Below are positions 1-7,219 of a DNA stretch of 64,000 nt, piece after piece. The stretch spans positions 2,905,001 to 2,969,000 of the forward strand of contig NZ_CP073748.1 in NCBI RefSeq assembly GCF_024398035.1. The letters are read 5' to 3'. Source of the stretch: Kordiimonas sp. SCSIO 12603. Lineage in GTDB: Bacteria; Pseudomonadota; Alphaproteobacteria; Sphingomonadales; Kordiimonadaceae. Positions within the stretch are counted from its first letter, which is position 1; the number at the start of each line of letters is the position of its first letter. The notes under the pieces are model-generated. The model did not search any database, was not told the DNA's origin, and was given only the letters and a program-made list of their open reading frames with translations. A program made the position numbers and the translations under genes.

Positions 1-206
1 AACTAATTTCATGTTTTTTGAAAAAACCTGATTTTCGCGTTTAAACACCTAAAAACTTTACGAATATTTCAAAAATACGCGCTCAAACGAAGCTTCCTTA
101 AGCTAGCTTTTGTGAATAGTCGAATGAATCGGAGAATCTATGTTATTTTGAGGATAGAACGAGTCTGAAACTGTTCAGTTAAGTGCCTGATGTATGTGAA
201 TCGCCG

Positions 207-938
207 CTACTGCTTTTCAAGCTTCTTCTGTGCATCCCGTAGCATAATCTGAAAAGTGCCATGGTCCTTAAACTCTTGCGCGGTCCACATAATAGATTCG
301 TTAAACTGTTTCTCGAAAAGATAAGGTCCTGTACCACCTGTCTTAGCCAGCGGATGAAAAGCTCCGCCAGACACCTCAGGCCTATAGTTCTTATTCCGGC
401 CAGGAACAAAGTAGCGGTATATCCCCTCAAGAATCTGAGTAGGCTTCGAAATGGTTGGTCTTGCATCGTATGAAACAAGAGGCCCGCTATCGGTAAGACT
501 GTTATGAACCAGTGTTTCATCAAGCCCTAGCGCTGCCCTAGCTGCCTGCCCCAGAAAGAGGCGCCGCTCATAATCATCCATCAAGTGCCCAGACCGGTCT
601 TTCCGCAATGCCCCAAGCATCCAATCAGCGGCAGATAAAACAGAACCGTCTTCCATCAGGATATAGTTGTTCCCAAGCGCTTTGAAGAATTCCTTTTCAT
701 TTTTAATCTCTTCAGGCTTTCGCATGATCGCTTTAGGCACAACGGGCACTTGAAGAGGAGTGCCTGGAATATGGGATTGCTCGGTATGTTTTGAAGGCTT
801 CTTTACTGGCTTTTCATCTTCGACATCCTGCGCATGAAGAACCGGTGTGCATATATGTATATATAATAAAGAGTAACAGAGAGCTTTTACTGCTCTTCTC
901 CCTACACCCGCTCTAAGCCCTGAATAGCCATTGCTCAT
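207..938 (-). CDS. Exported protein of unknown function
   Basis: A 243-residue protein I do not recognise. The reading frame is open further upstream, but the start at 938 is preferred: a strong AGGGGG ribosome site lies about 9 bases upstream, and the longer form would overlap the divergent gene that starts at 1024. With this start the N-terminus has Arg/Lys residues, then a hydrophobic stretch (LCYSLLYIHICTPVLHA) ending in a signal-peptidase-like HA-QD junction, so secretion to the periplasm is inferred. The region after it is rich in Lys, Pro and Glu and looks disordered. The C-terminal half is polar with no cysteines and no catalytic motif that I can name. It stands alone, divergent from the DUF2975 gene. 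Confidence 0.6.
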   Translation of the reverse strand: MSNGYSGLRAGVGRRAVKALCYSLLYIHICTPVLHAQDVEDEKPVKKPSKHTEQSHIPGTPLQVPVVPKAIMRKPEEIKNEKEFFKALGNNYILMEDGSVLSAADWMLGALRKDRSGHLMDDYERRLFLGQAARAALGLDETLVHNSLTDSGPLVSYDARPTISKPTQILEGIYRYFVPGRNKNYRPEVSGGAFHPLAKTGGTGPYLFEKQFNESIMWTAQEFKDHGTFQIMLRDAQKKLEKQ

Positions 939-969
939 TATGATGAAACCCCCTAATATGGCCACAAAT

Positions 970-985
970 CGATAAGCATTTATCG
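970..985. promoter_or_regulatory. Perfect small palindrome, candidate operator
   Basis: CGATAA-GCAT-TTATCG, with perfect 6-base arms and a 4-base centre, lies in the 85-base gap between two divergent genes. It sits about 39 bases upstream of the DUF2975 start. Size and position fit an operator for the small Cro/C1-type regulator encoded two genes downstream, but that link is inference. Confidence 0.35.
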
Positions 986-1023
986 TAAAACAATAATAAT
1001 TATGCAAGTGAATAAGGCAAAAA

Positions 1024-1557
1024 ATGGACAACATTGGCAGAAACTTATTAGCCCTGAGAATATTGATCGTCATTTTGGTATCAATGATGTCCATTCTACA
1101 TGTGCTTTACTGGCTCTATCCCTCCAGTTTGAGCGAAGTAATAGCTACTCACGAGCTTGTTGACCAATATGGCGGCTTTGAGCGCCTAGATACTCAACAA
1201 CGTGCACTAGCTTTTACAGTTACCCTAGCTTCGGTTGCCCTTTTGTGTTGGTCAATGATTCTTATCTACCGATTGTCTCTTCAAATTGGTAACCATGAAT
1301 GGTTTAGCGCTCTAACAGAAAAGCTTTGTCTGCAACTGGGGAAAACACTGTTCTTTTACACGCTCGCACGATTGATGGAGAATACTTTACTGATCCTCGT
1401 CTTAACGATGAACAACCCTGAAGGCGAACGCACCTTTGCTCTTACTGTTTCTTCAAGCCAAGTTGTGATCTTGATACCTGCTTTTCTTGCGATTATTGCT
1501 GCTCAGGTAGTGAAGGCTGGCCGCCTTCAAAAAGAAGAACTTCAGCAGATCATCTAG
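1024..1557 (+). CDS. DUF2975 family membrane protein
   Basis: A 177-residue integral membrane protein with four likely helices at about residues 10-32, 62-84, 106-128 and 142-163. The region around QIGNHEWFSALTEKL between helices 2 and 3 matches the DUF2975 (YoaS-like) pattern. The ribosome site AAGGC precedes the ATG. In many bacteria DUF2975 proteins are encoded just upstream of a small YozG-type helix-turn-helix protein, and that is the arrangement here, with 9 bases between the genes. The pair is generally assumed to be a membrane sensor with its regulator, but no ligand is established. The family call is fairly secure and the function is unknown. Confidence 0.75.
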   Translation: MDNIGRNLLALRILIVILVSMMSILHVLYWLYPSSLSEVIATHELVDQYGGFERLDTQQRALAFTVTLASVALLCWSMILIYRLSLQIGNHEWFSALTEKLCLQLGKTLFFYTLARLMENTLLILVLTMNNPEGERTFALTVSSSQVVILIPAFLAIIAAQVVKAGRLQKEELQQII

Positions 1558-1566
1558 GGATAACAC

Positions 1567-1776
1567 ATGCCGATCATTGTAAAACTAGATGTTATGCTCG
1601 CCGAACGTAAGGTTAAATCGAAAGATCTAGCCTCAGCTGTGGGTATTACCGAAGCCAATTTAAGCCTTCTTAAATCCGGAAAGGTAAAAGGCGTACGCTT
1701 TGCTACACTTGAAGCAATCTGCGATTATTTAAACTGCCAACCGGGCGATATTCTCCGATTTGAAAATGACAAATGA
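1567..1776 (+). CDS. Small Cro/C1-type helix-turn-helix regulator (YozG-like)
   Basis: A 69-residue protein made up almost entirely of one helix-turn-helix domain. VKSKDLASAVGITEANLSLL forms the DNA-recognition unit, followed by the GKVKGVRF turn and a TLEAICDYLNCQPGDIL tail typical of the HTH_26/YozG group. A strong ribosome site (AGGGATAACAC then ATG) and the 9-base gap place it in one operon with the DUF2975 gene. It is a likely DNA-binding partner of that membrane protein and may act on the palindrome upstream of the operon (inference). Confidence 0.82.
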   Translation: MPIIVKLDVMLAERKVKSKDLASAVGITEANLSLLKSGKVKGVRFATLEAICDYLNCQPGDILRFENDK

Positions 1777-1787
1777 GATTTATTTAA

Positions 1788-2948
1788 GTGCCTAAAAAAC
1801 TGAAGATACTTTATCATCACCGCATTGCTGCTCAAGATGGGCAGAGCGTTCACATTCATGAACTGACAAAAGCATTTAAAGCACTTGGACATGAGCTGAT
1901 ATTTGTCGGCCCCTCTCTGCGCCCCAAAGAATTTGGTGAAGAGAATAAGTTTCTCGATCTTGTACGAAAGGTTTTACCTCATTTCGCTCAGGAATTTCTG
2001 GAGCTACTATACGGTAGGCATGCCTATAAAAAACTAAAACAAGCATACGAAGAACATAACCCCGATGTGCTCTATGAACGGCATAACCTATTTCTCACCG
2101 CAGGTTCCAAATTAAAGCGAAAAACAGGCATTCCTTATCTCGTTGAAGTGAATGCCCCACTTATGGAAGAACGGTCTAGATATAACGGGCTTCACCTCAA
2201 AGGCATCGCTGCGAAAATGGAAGAAGATACATGGCGTGCTGCCGATATGAACTTTCCAGTATCCAACGTGCTTGCCGATAAATTGCGGGAAAAAGGTGTA
2301 AGGGAAGATCAGATCACCGTAATGCATAATGGCATCAACTATGAAGATTATGAGAACATAGATCAAAACGCCATTCGCAAACGGTATGGGCTTGAAGGAA
2401 AAACAGTACTTGGTTTCACTGGCTTCCTGCGAGAATGGCATAAACTGGAAAGAGTGGTTGAGCTTATTTCCAATTTCAGTGAAGAAGAAAGCCCTCACTT
2501 ACTTGTGGTTGGCGAAGGTCCTTCCGTTGCTACCTGTAAGGAATTAGCAGCAACACTCGGTGTAAGCCACCGAGTGCATTTCACTGGTTTCGTAAAAAGA
2601 GAAGATATTCCAGAGCATCTGGCGGCTATGAATATCGCCTTACAACCAGCTGTAACAGATTATGCCAGTCCATTGAAAATTTTCGAATATATGTATTCAG
2701 GGCTCGCCATTATCGCCCCTGATCAGCCAAATATTAAAGAGATACTGACTGATCAGGAAAATGCGCTTTTCTTCACACCCGGCAATTTCGAACAAATCGA
2801 AGCACTAATCCTAAAACTTGTGGCAGATAAGGAACTGCGGGACCGCATTGGTAACAACGCCAAAACAACCATCCCTGAAAGAGGCTATATTTGGCAGGAA
2901 AACGCAGTCCGCATTGCAGAAATTAGCGAACGTTTAATAAAAGCCTAA
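1788..2948 (+). CDS. Glycosyltransferase family 4 protein
   Basis: A 386-residue GT4-type (GT-B fold) glycosyltransferase starting at GTG. The N-terminal acceptor domain opens with KILYHHRIAAQDGQSVHIHEL, in which the glycine-rich loop and the HIHEL segment are typical. The C-terminal donor domain (from about residue 190) carries LVVGEGP, VHFTGFV and the ASPLKIFEYMYSGL segment, whose Glu corresponds to the nucleotide-sugar binding E-x7-E motif. It probably transfers a sugar from a nucleotide-sugar onto a cell-surface glycan or a small molecule, but the substrate cannot be read from the sequence. It follows the regulator by only 11 bases, so co-transcription is possible. Its stop overlaps the stop of the convergent CBS gene. 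Confidence 0.85.
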   Translation: MPKKLKILYHHRIAAQDGQSVHIHELTKAFKALGHELIFVGPSLRPKEFGEENKFLDLVRKVLPHFAQEFLELLYGRHAYKKLKQAYEEHNPDVLYERHNLFLTAGSKLKRKTGIPYLVEVNAPLMEERSRYNGLHLKGIAAKMEEDTWRAADMNFPVSNVLADKLREKGVREDQITVMHNGINYEDYENIDQNAIRKRYGLEGKTVLGFTGFLREWHKLERVVELISNFSEEESPHLLVVGEGPSVATCKELAATLGVSHRVHFTGFVKREDIPEHLAAMNIALQPAVTDYASPLKIFEYMYSGLAIIAPDQPNIKEILTDQENALFFTPGNFEQIEALILKLVADKELRDRIGNNAKTTIPERGYIWQENAVRIAEISERLIKA

Positions 2949-3373
2949 GCGGTACTGATATATTCCTTAAGGGCATCTGCTTCCTGCTTGGTCTCTTCCA
3001 TCTGAACTTTCACCACATCCCCGATGGAAATAATCCCAACAACCTTTTCACCGTCCAGCACAGGGATATGGCGAATACGGCGCTCTGTCATCATTTCCAT
3101 GAGATGACCAACGGAATCATCACCTGTGCAGGTAAACACGGATTTGGTCATTAAACTTTCAACAGGATCTGCAAGCACAGAACCACCTCTTATAGCGAGG
3201 CCTCGCATAATATCACGTTCGGAAATAATTCCCGCTAGTTTCCCTGATGATAAAATAGGTATCGCACCAATTCGGCGCTCCCCTAAAAGTTTTGCAACAT
3301 CTAAAACAGTACTGTCTACGCCAAGCGAAATTACGCTTGATCCTTTAGTCTCCAAAATTCGGCTAACATTCAT
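2945..3373 (-). CDS. CBS domain pair protein
   Basis: A 142-residue protein made of two tandem CBS domains with nothing else attached. CBS1 spans about residues 10-60 (LAGIISERDIMRGLA) and CBS2 about 72-125 (RRIRHIPVLDGEKVVGIISIGDVV). CBS pairs bind adenine nucleotides and act as energy or metabolite sensors. Stand-alone CBS proteins of this size are common in alphaproteobacteria and have no fixed partner. AAGGGGA precedes the ATG at good spacing. The gene converges on the glycosyltransferase with a 4-base overlap and is divergent from the DUF1499 gene across 209 bases. Confidence 0.88.
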   Translation of the reverse strand: MNVSRILETKGSSVISLGVDSTVLDVAKLLGERRIGAIPILSSGKLAGIISERDIMRGLAIRGGSVLADPVESLMTKSVFTCTGDDSVGHLMEMMTERRIRHIPVLDGEKVVGIISIGDVVKVQMEETKQEADALKEYISTA

Positions 3374-3582
3374 ATAAATCCCCTTTTTGTTGATAGCGGA
3401 GGATAGTGTTGCGCTGATGCGCTAAACCATTATGCACTTTTTTAGCGAAATACGCAAAACCAGACTAGAAAATGAAACATTGGCAGCGATCAGAAAGTCT
3501 CTTTTCATCACCCTTGGTCTGCGCTATGAAGTTTTGGGGCAAAATTCGGGACCAACGTATTGATTTTACGTAAGGGGAAGTT

Positions 3583-4380
3583 ATGTCTCGGATTTTTTTC
3601 AAGAAAGCCGGACAAAAACCGTCTATATTTTCTACACTTGGTCTCATCTTGATGATCATGACCATTCTGGTGTTTGTAAGTGCAGGGCCAATTCTCGGGG
3701 TCTGGCAAAACGACAGCATGTCACCAAATGACTTTTTTGATTTGAGAATCAAATTATTAGATTTGGATCAAAAGCTTCTTATTGCAGGAAGCTTCCTCAC
3801 TTTCTTTGGTATCCTACACGGCAGGTTCAGTTCAAGAGTTCGAACGAGTTGGCGCGGCATTTCAGCTGCGCTTCTGGCTGTCACCGTGGCAGCAACCATG
3901 TGGCAGGTTGATCAATCAATCCGGAAGTCCCCCATTCTGCATGATATAACAACAGATATAAGCGATCCCCCATTTTTCACGACACTTGCAGAAAGAATCT
4001 ATGAAAGTAATTCACCAGAAGACTTTGTCGGTAGCAGGCTTTCAGCAAATTATGCCCAGCTACACACCTCAGCTTACCCCTATATTCAGCCCGTTATTAG
4101 CCCGCTGGATAAATCAGGTTTGTTTGATAAAGCACAACTGGCGGTCAAAAAATGTGGATGGGATATAGCTGCTTTAAATGCACAAACTGGCCATTTAGAG
4201 GCCGTTTATACGTCTCCATGGTTCAGGCTGAAAAGTAATGTCGTTATCCGCGTGCGCGAAGATGCCGCAGGTAGTAAACTTGATATCAGGGCCACTTCTG
4301 CATTAGGGCTAAGTGACTTTGGTATTAACGCCGCCCTTATTGAAGAGTTCAAGGAAGCACTCAATAAAGAAATCTCATAG
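3583..4380 (+). CDS. DUF1499 family membrane protein
   Basis: A 265-residue protein with three hydrophobic segments in the first 110 residues (about 17-38, 65-80 and 90-107) and a soluble C-terminal domain from about 125. That domain matches DUF1499 in the elements DPPFFTTLAERIYESN, YPYIQPV, CGWDIAA and RLKSNVVIRVRE. AAGGGGAAG precedes the ATG. It is the first gene of a plus-strand run with a small membrane protein, an MscS channel and a thioesterase. The biochemical role of DUF1499 is unknown. A lipid or envelope role would fit the neighbours but is inference. Confidence 0.8.
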   Translation: MSRIFFKKAGQKPSIFSTLGLILMIMTILVFVSAGPILGVWQNDSMSPNDFFDLRIKLLDLDQKLLIAGSFLTFFGILHGRFSSRVRTSWRGISAALLAVTVAATMWQVDQSIRKSPILHDITTDISDPPFFTTLAERIYESNSPEDFVGSRLSANYAQLHTSAYPYIQPVISPLDKSGLFDKAQLAVKKCGWDIAALNAQTGHLEAVYTSPWFRLKSNVVIRVREDAAGSKLDIRATSALGLSDFGINAALIEEFKEALNKEIS

Positions 4381-4404
4381 GGCGCAAATGAAAGCTGTGA
4401 GACT

Positions 4405-4653
4405 ATGCTCCAAACTATCCTGAAAATTGTCGCTGCCTGTATTGTGGTAAGCGTCATTACACACTTTGGCATTATCTATTTCACAGAGTTTGAAATGTCC
4501 ATTCACGGTCATATTGCTATGGGCATTGGAATTTTATTCACTTATGGTGTCGGTGCTGGCTTGATGGCTCTTTTGTTTTTCTCTAACAAACATGGGCATG
4601 ATGATGAGGTCTACTCATCATCACAGGCTAAGGAAAACAGTGACGATCAATAA
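4405..4653 (+). CDS. Small two-helix membrane protein
   Basis: An 82-residue protein with two predicted transmembrane helices (about residues 2-24 and 36-59) joined by a short polar loop (FEMSIHGHIAMG). The tail is acidic and Ser-rich. No named family comes to mind, although compact proteins of this layout are common in alphaproteobacteria. It lies 24 bases after the DUF1499 gene and 13 bases before the MscS gene, so it is almost certainly part of the same transcript. Confidence 0.65.
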   Translation: MLQTILKIVAACIVVSVITHFGIIYFTEFEMSIHGHIAMGIGILFTYGVGAGLMALLFFSNKHGHDDEVYSSSQAKENSDDQ

Positions 4654-4666
4654 TTGAGGTAAAAGC

Positions 4667-5803
4667 GTGGATACAGGAAGCTTCGATGAATTCCTATCTC
4701 TGGTAAAAGAAGTTTGGGAAAATGGCCTATACGGCGTTGATATTGGCCATATTGTAGTTGCAGTTTCTATTCTCGCCCTATTTCTTATCTTAAGAAATCT
4801 GCTTACACGCTTTTTCATCAACCGCATTAAAAGCTTAGCCAGCAAAACCAAAACGGATCTGGATGACACCGTTGTAGATGCTCTTGAGCAGCCTATTCGT
4901 TTCATCCCCGTTTTGCTTGGCATTTTCTTCGCAATAAGCTCCTTAAATTTGGATCAAGAATCTTCTGAATTTGCCTCTAACGTGAATAGATCTTTAATCG
5001 CGTTTGTTATTTTTTGGGCGCTTTACCGAGCATCAGACCCTGTCAGCGAGCTTTTGCAAACCGCAGAACGTTTCTTGACCCGCTCAATGATAGAATGGTT
5101 ATCAAAAGCTATTAAGCTGGCTTTTGCTTTACTCGGCGGTGCTACCATTCTGGAAATTTGGGGCATTCAGGTTGGCCCGCTGATCGCTGGCCTTGGCCTA
5201 TTTGGCGTTGCTGTCGCACTTGGTGCGCAAGACCTCTTTAAGAACCTGATTGCAGGCTTATTCATCATTGGCGAGAAACGCTTTCATCCTGGGGACTGGA
5301 TTTTGGTATCAGGCGTTGTGGAAGGCACTGTTGAACACATTGGCTTCCGTACAACTACCGTAAGACGCTTTGATAAAGCGCCGGTTTATGTACCAAATGC
5401 CTCGCTTGCAGATTCAGCTGTAACTAACTTCTCCCGTATGACCTTCCGCCGCATTAAATGGCTGATTGGCCTTGAGTATAGCGCTACAGCCGAACAGCTT
5501 GAAGCAGTACGAGCGGGCATCGAAGAATATCTGGATAAAAATACAGCGTTCGCGCGTCCTGAAGATACAGCAACCTTTGTACGTATTGATCGTTTCTCTG
5601 ACAGCTCTATAGACATCCTCCTTTACTGCTTTACAAACACAACAGACTGGCTGGAATGGCTCGCTATCAAAGAAGGCTTGCTGCTAGAAATAAAACGCAT
5701 AGTAGCTAGTGCAGGAACGGACTTTGCGTTCCCAAGCAGAACCCTTTATTTAGAAGCTATGGGCGATGACCTAGAAGTCGCGCCTCTACATGGTTCTAAA
5801 TAA
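4667..5803 (+). CDS. MscS-family mechanosensitive ion channel
   Basis: A 378-residue small-conductance mechanosensitive channel. It begins at GTG, with GAGGT about 8 bases upstream. Several N-terminal helices precede the pore-lining helix GLGLFGVAVALGAQDLFKN, which carries the Gly/Ala-rich packing and the conserved Gln-Asp and Asn. Next comes the MscS beta domain (GEKRFHPGDWI, GTVEHIGFRTTTVRRFDK, VPNASLADSAVTNFSR). The C-terminal alpha/beta vestibule domain follows. It should release solutes during hypo-osmotic shock at the inner membrane. It is translated in a run with the DUF1499 and thioesterase genes. Confidence 0.92.
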   Translation: MDTGSFDEFLSLVKEVWENGLYGVDIGHIVVAVSILALFLILRNLLTRFFINRIKSLASKTKTDLDDTVVDALEQPIRFIPVLLGIFFAISSLNLDQESSEFASNVNRSLIAFVIFWALYRASDPVSELLQTAERFLTRSMIEWLSKAIKLAFALLGGATILEIWGIQVGPLIAGLGLFGVAVALGAQDLFKNLIAGLFIIGEKRFHPGDWILVSGVVEGTVEHIGFRTTTVRRFDKAPVYVPNASLADSAVTNFSRMTFRRIKWLIGLEYSATAEQLEAVRAGIEEYLDKNTAFARPEDTATFVRIDRFSDSSIDILLYCFTNTTDWLEWLAIKEGLLLEIKRIVASAGTDFAFPSRTLYLEAMGDDLEVAPLHGSK

Positions 5804-5815
5804 GGAAGCAAAGCT

Positions 5816-6184
5816 TTGACTACAGATAGACGTGTAACAATCCGCGCCATCCCGCAACCGTCAGACCTGAATGTGAATGGCAACATTTTTGGCGGCTGGG
5901 TTCTCTCACAAATGGACCTTGCGGGTGCTGACGTAGCTTCAAGCCGTGCCGGAGGTAACGTAGCAACTGTTGCGATTGAAGGCATGACATTCCACTGCCC
6001 CATTGAAGTAGGTGATGTGATCAGTGTGTACGCTGAGATTACAAAAATTGGCCGCTCGTCAATCACTACAAATATAGAGGTATTCGCGGAACGTGGTCCG
6101 CAGCGCGACATCCACAAGGTAACTGAAGGTGTTTACGTATTCGTTGCAGTTGATGACGAAGGTCGCCCACGTAAAATCGGCTAA
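5816..6184 (+). CDS. Acyl-CoA thioesterase, hotdog fold (YciA-like)
   Basis: A 122-residue single hotdog-domain thioesterase of the YciA/BACH group. DLNVNGNIFGGWVLSQMDLA contains the catalytic-region N-x-x-G-x-x-F-G-G-W-x-L signature, followed by GMTFHCPIEVGDVISVYAEI. It hydrolyses acyl-CoA thioesters in the cytoplasm, and chain-length preference cannot be read. The start is TTG at 5816, supported by AAGGAAG 7 bases upstream, 12 bases after the MscS stop. A strong terminator follows, closing the operon. Confidence 0.9.
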   Translation: MTTDRRVTIRAIPQPSDLNVNGNIFGGWVLSQMDLAGADVASSRAGGNVATVAIEGMTFHCPIEVGDVISVYAEITKIGRSSITTNIEVFAERGPQRDIHKVTEGVYVFVAVDDEGRPRKIG

Positions 6185-6210
6185 TTTCTATTTTATAGGT
6201 TAGTAACTTT

Positions 6211-6237
6211 AAAGGGCCTCTAAAGGCCCTTTTTTTT
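6211..6237 (+). terminator. Rho-independent terminator after the thioesterase
   Basis: A 9-base inverted repeat (AAAGGGCCT at 6211-6219, AGGCCCTTT at 6224-6232) with a short loop, running into a T tract to 6237. It ends the plus-strand run that starts at 3583. Confidence 0.9.
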
Positions 6238-6261
6238 GATACAAAACTTAAACAATTACAT

Positions 6262-6645
6262 TTAGTTCTGCTTAGGTTGATCAGCCTCTTTTGGCGGGCT
6301 TTGCTCTATCTGGATACCAGATTTCTCAACGACAGCCGTACATCTCTTTGCAATAACATCTAAAAGCAAACGGTTCTCGGGAGAAATTTCTTCACGTGAC
6401 AACTGTGCTGAGAGTTCAAGATACTTGTCAAAATCTAACCGTTTTTGAAATTCACTGATGGTACATTCGCAGAGCATCTTACAAACCTGTTCCCCAACTT
6501 GTTCAAGACACCCGGTTTCACAACGTTTACGGTCAAGCTCAAGAAGTTCTTGAGGGATTTTACTATCTTTGGCGGATTGCGCCATCACACTTGCAGATGT
6601 TGCCAGTGAAATAACGAATATCGATGCTTTTAAAATCCGCTTCAC
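6262..6645 (-). CDS. Cysteine-rich exported protein with twin CX3C motif
   Basis: A 127-residue protein that I do not recognise. The start is GTG at 6645, with GGGAG about 10 bases upstream. A much longer open frame exists but would overlap msrA. The N-terminus MKRILKASIFVISLATSASVMAQ is a clear signal peptide cleaved after AQ. The mature part holds CETGC, 8 residues, CKMLC, then a further Cys, i.e. a C-x3-C / C-x3-C pair, plus one more Cys near residue 100. The rest is helical and charged with a Pro/Glu/Gln tail. Periplasmic disulfides are likely. It is divergent from msrA across 99 bases, so a shared promoter region and a redox link are possible but unproven. Confidence 0.65.
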   Translation of the reverse strand: MKRILKASIFVISLATSASVMAQSAKDSKIPQELLELDRKRCETGCLEQVGEQVCKMLCECTISEFQKRLDFDKYLELSAQLSREEISPENRLLLDVIAKRCTAVVEKSGIQIEQSPPKEADQPKQN

Positions 6646-6744
6646 GCCCTTGCTCCCAATTATTTGACCGATTGCCTCTCGACAATTCCACATATCACTT
6701 CCATATAGTGGCCTAAAGTTAGAATTTAAAAAAGGGTCAAAATA

Positions 6745-7215
6745 ATGGCAAAAGCAACTTTTGGAGCCGGATGTTTCTGGGGCGTCGAAGAAGTTTTTCG
6801 AACGCTGGACGGCGTTGAAGAAACCCTTGTAGGCTATATGGGCGGCTCTAAAGAGCGTCCAACATATAAAGAAGTATGTACAGATACCACCGGCCATGCC
6901 GAAGTAGTGGAAGTAACGTACGACGCTGATAAAGTTAGTTTTGATACGCTCGTAGACGTTTTCTTCAACAACCATAACCCAACGCAGCTAAATATGCAGG
7001 GGCCTGATGTTGGTTCACAGTACCGTTCTGTTATTTTTTACGCAGATGACGCTCAAAAAGCAGCGGCTGAAGAAGCTAAAGCGGCCCTTATCGCATCGGG
7101 CCGTTTCAAAAAAGAAATCGTAACCGCTATTGAGCCTGCGGCCACTTTCTGGGCAGCGGAAGAGTATCATCAGAAATATTTGATGAAACGCGGCATGAGC
7201 AGCTGCCATATTTAA
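6745..7215 (+). CDS. msrA: Peptide methionine (S)-S-oxide reductase
   Basis: A 156-residue MsrA that reduces methionine S-sulfoxide in proteins. The catalytic motif GCFWG (Cys10) sits at the N-terminus. GYMGG, GHAEVVEVTYD, NNHNPTQLNMQGPDVGSQYRS and EYHQKYL follow in the standard order. A recycling cysteine is present near the end (SSCHI). Length is typical for a cytoplasmic single-domain MsrA and there is no signal peptide. AAGGG precedes the ATG. It converges on the large TPR gene, with only 4 bases between the stop codons. Confidence 0.96.
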   Translation: MAKATFGAGCFWGVEEVFRTLDGVEETLVGYMGGSKERPTYKEVCTDTTGHAEVVEVTYDADKVSFDTLVDVFFNNHNPTQLNMQGPDVGSQYRSVIFYADDAQKAAAEEAKAALIASGRFKKEIVTAIEPAATFWAAEEYHQKYLMKRGMSSCHI

Positions 7216-7219
7216 ACTG

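Noticed and set aside
14-28. GTTTTTTGAAAAAAC palindrome
   Set aside because: A low-complexity A/T hairpin in a region without identified genes. No adjacent gene end or start gives it meaning.
1-206. Left-edge region searched for a partial gene or RNA
   Set aside because: All frames are interrupted and no tRNA-like arm or terminator is convincing. I see nothing to annotate.
179-523. A minus-strand ORF of 114 codons at the left edge
   Set aside because: It overlaps the exported-protein gene in another frame, and its composition is Arg/Leu/Ser-rich as in typical shadow frames.
6646-6975. Upstream extension of the cysteine-rich protein frame
   Set aside because: It would overlap msrA and place the signal peptide internally. 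GTG at 6645 with a ribosome site explains the gene.
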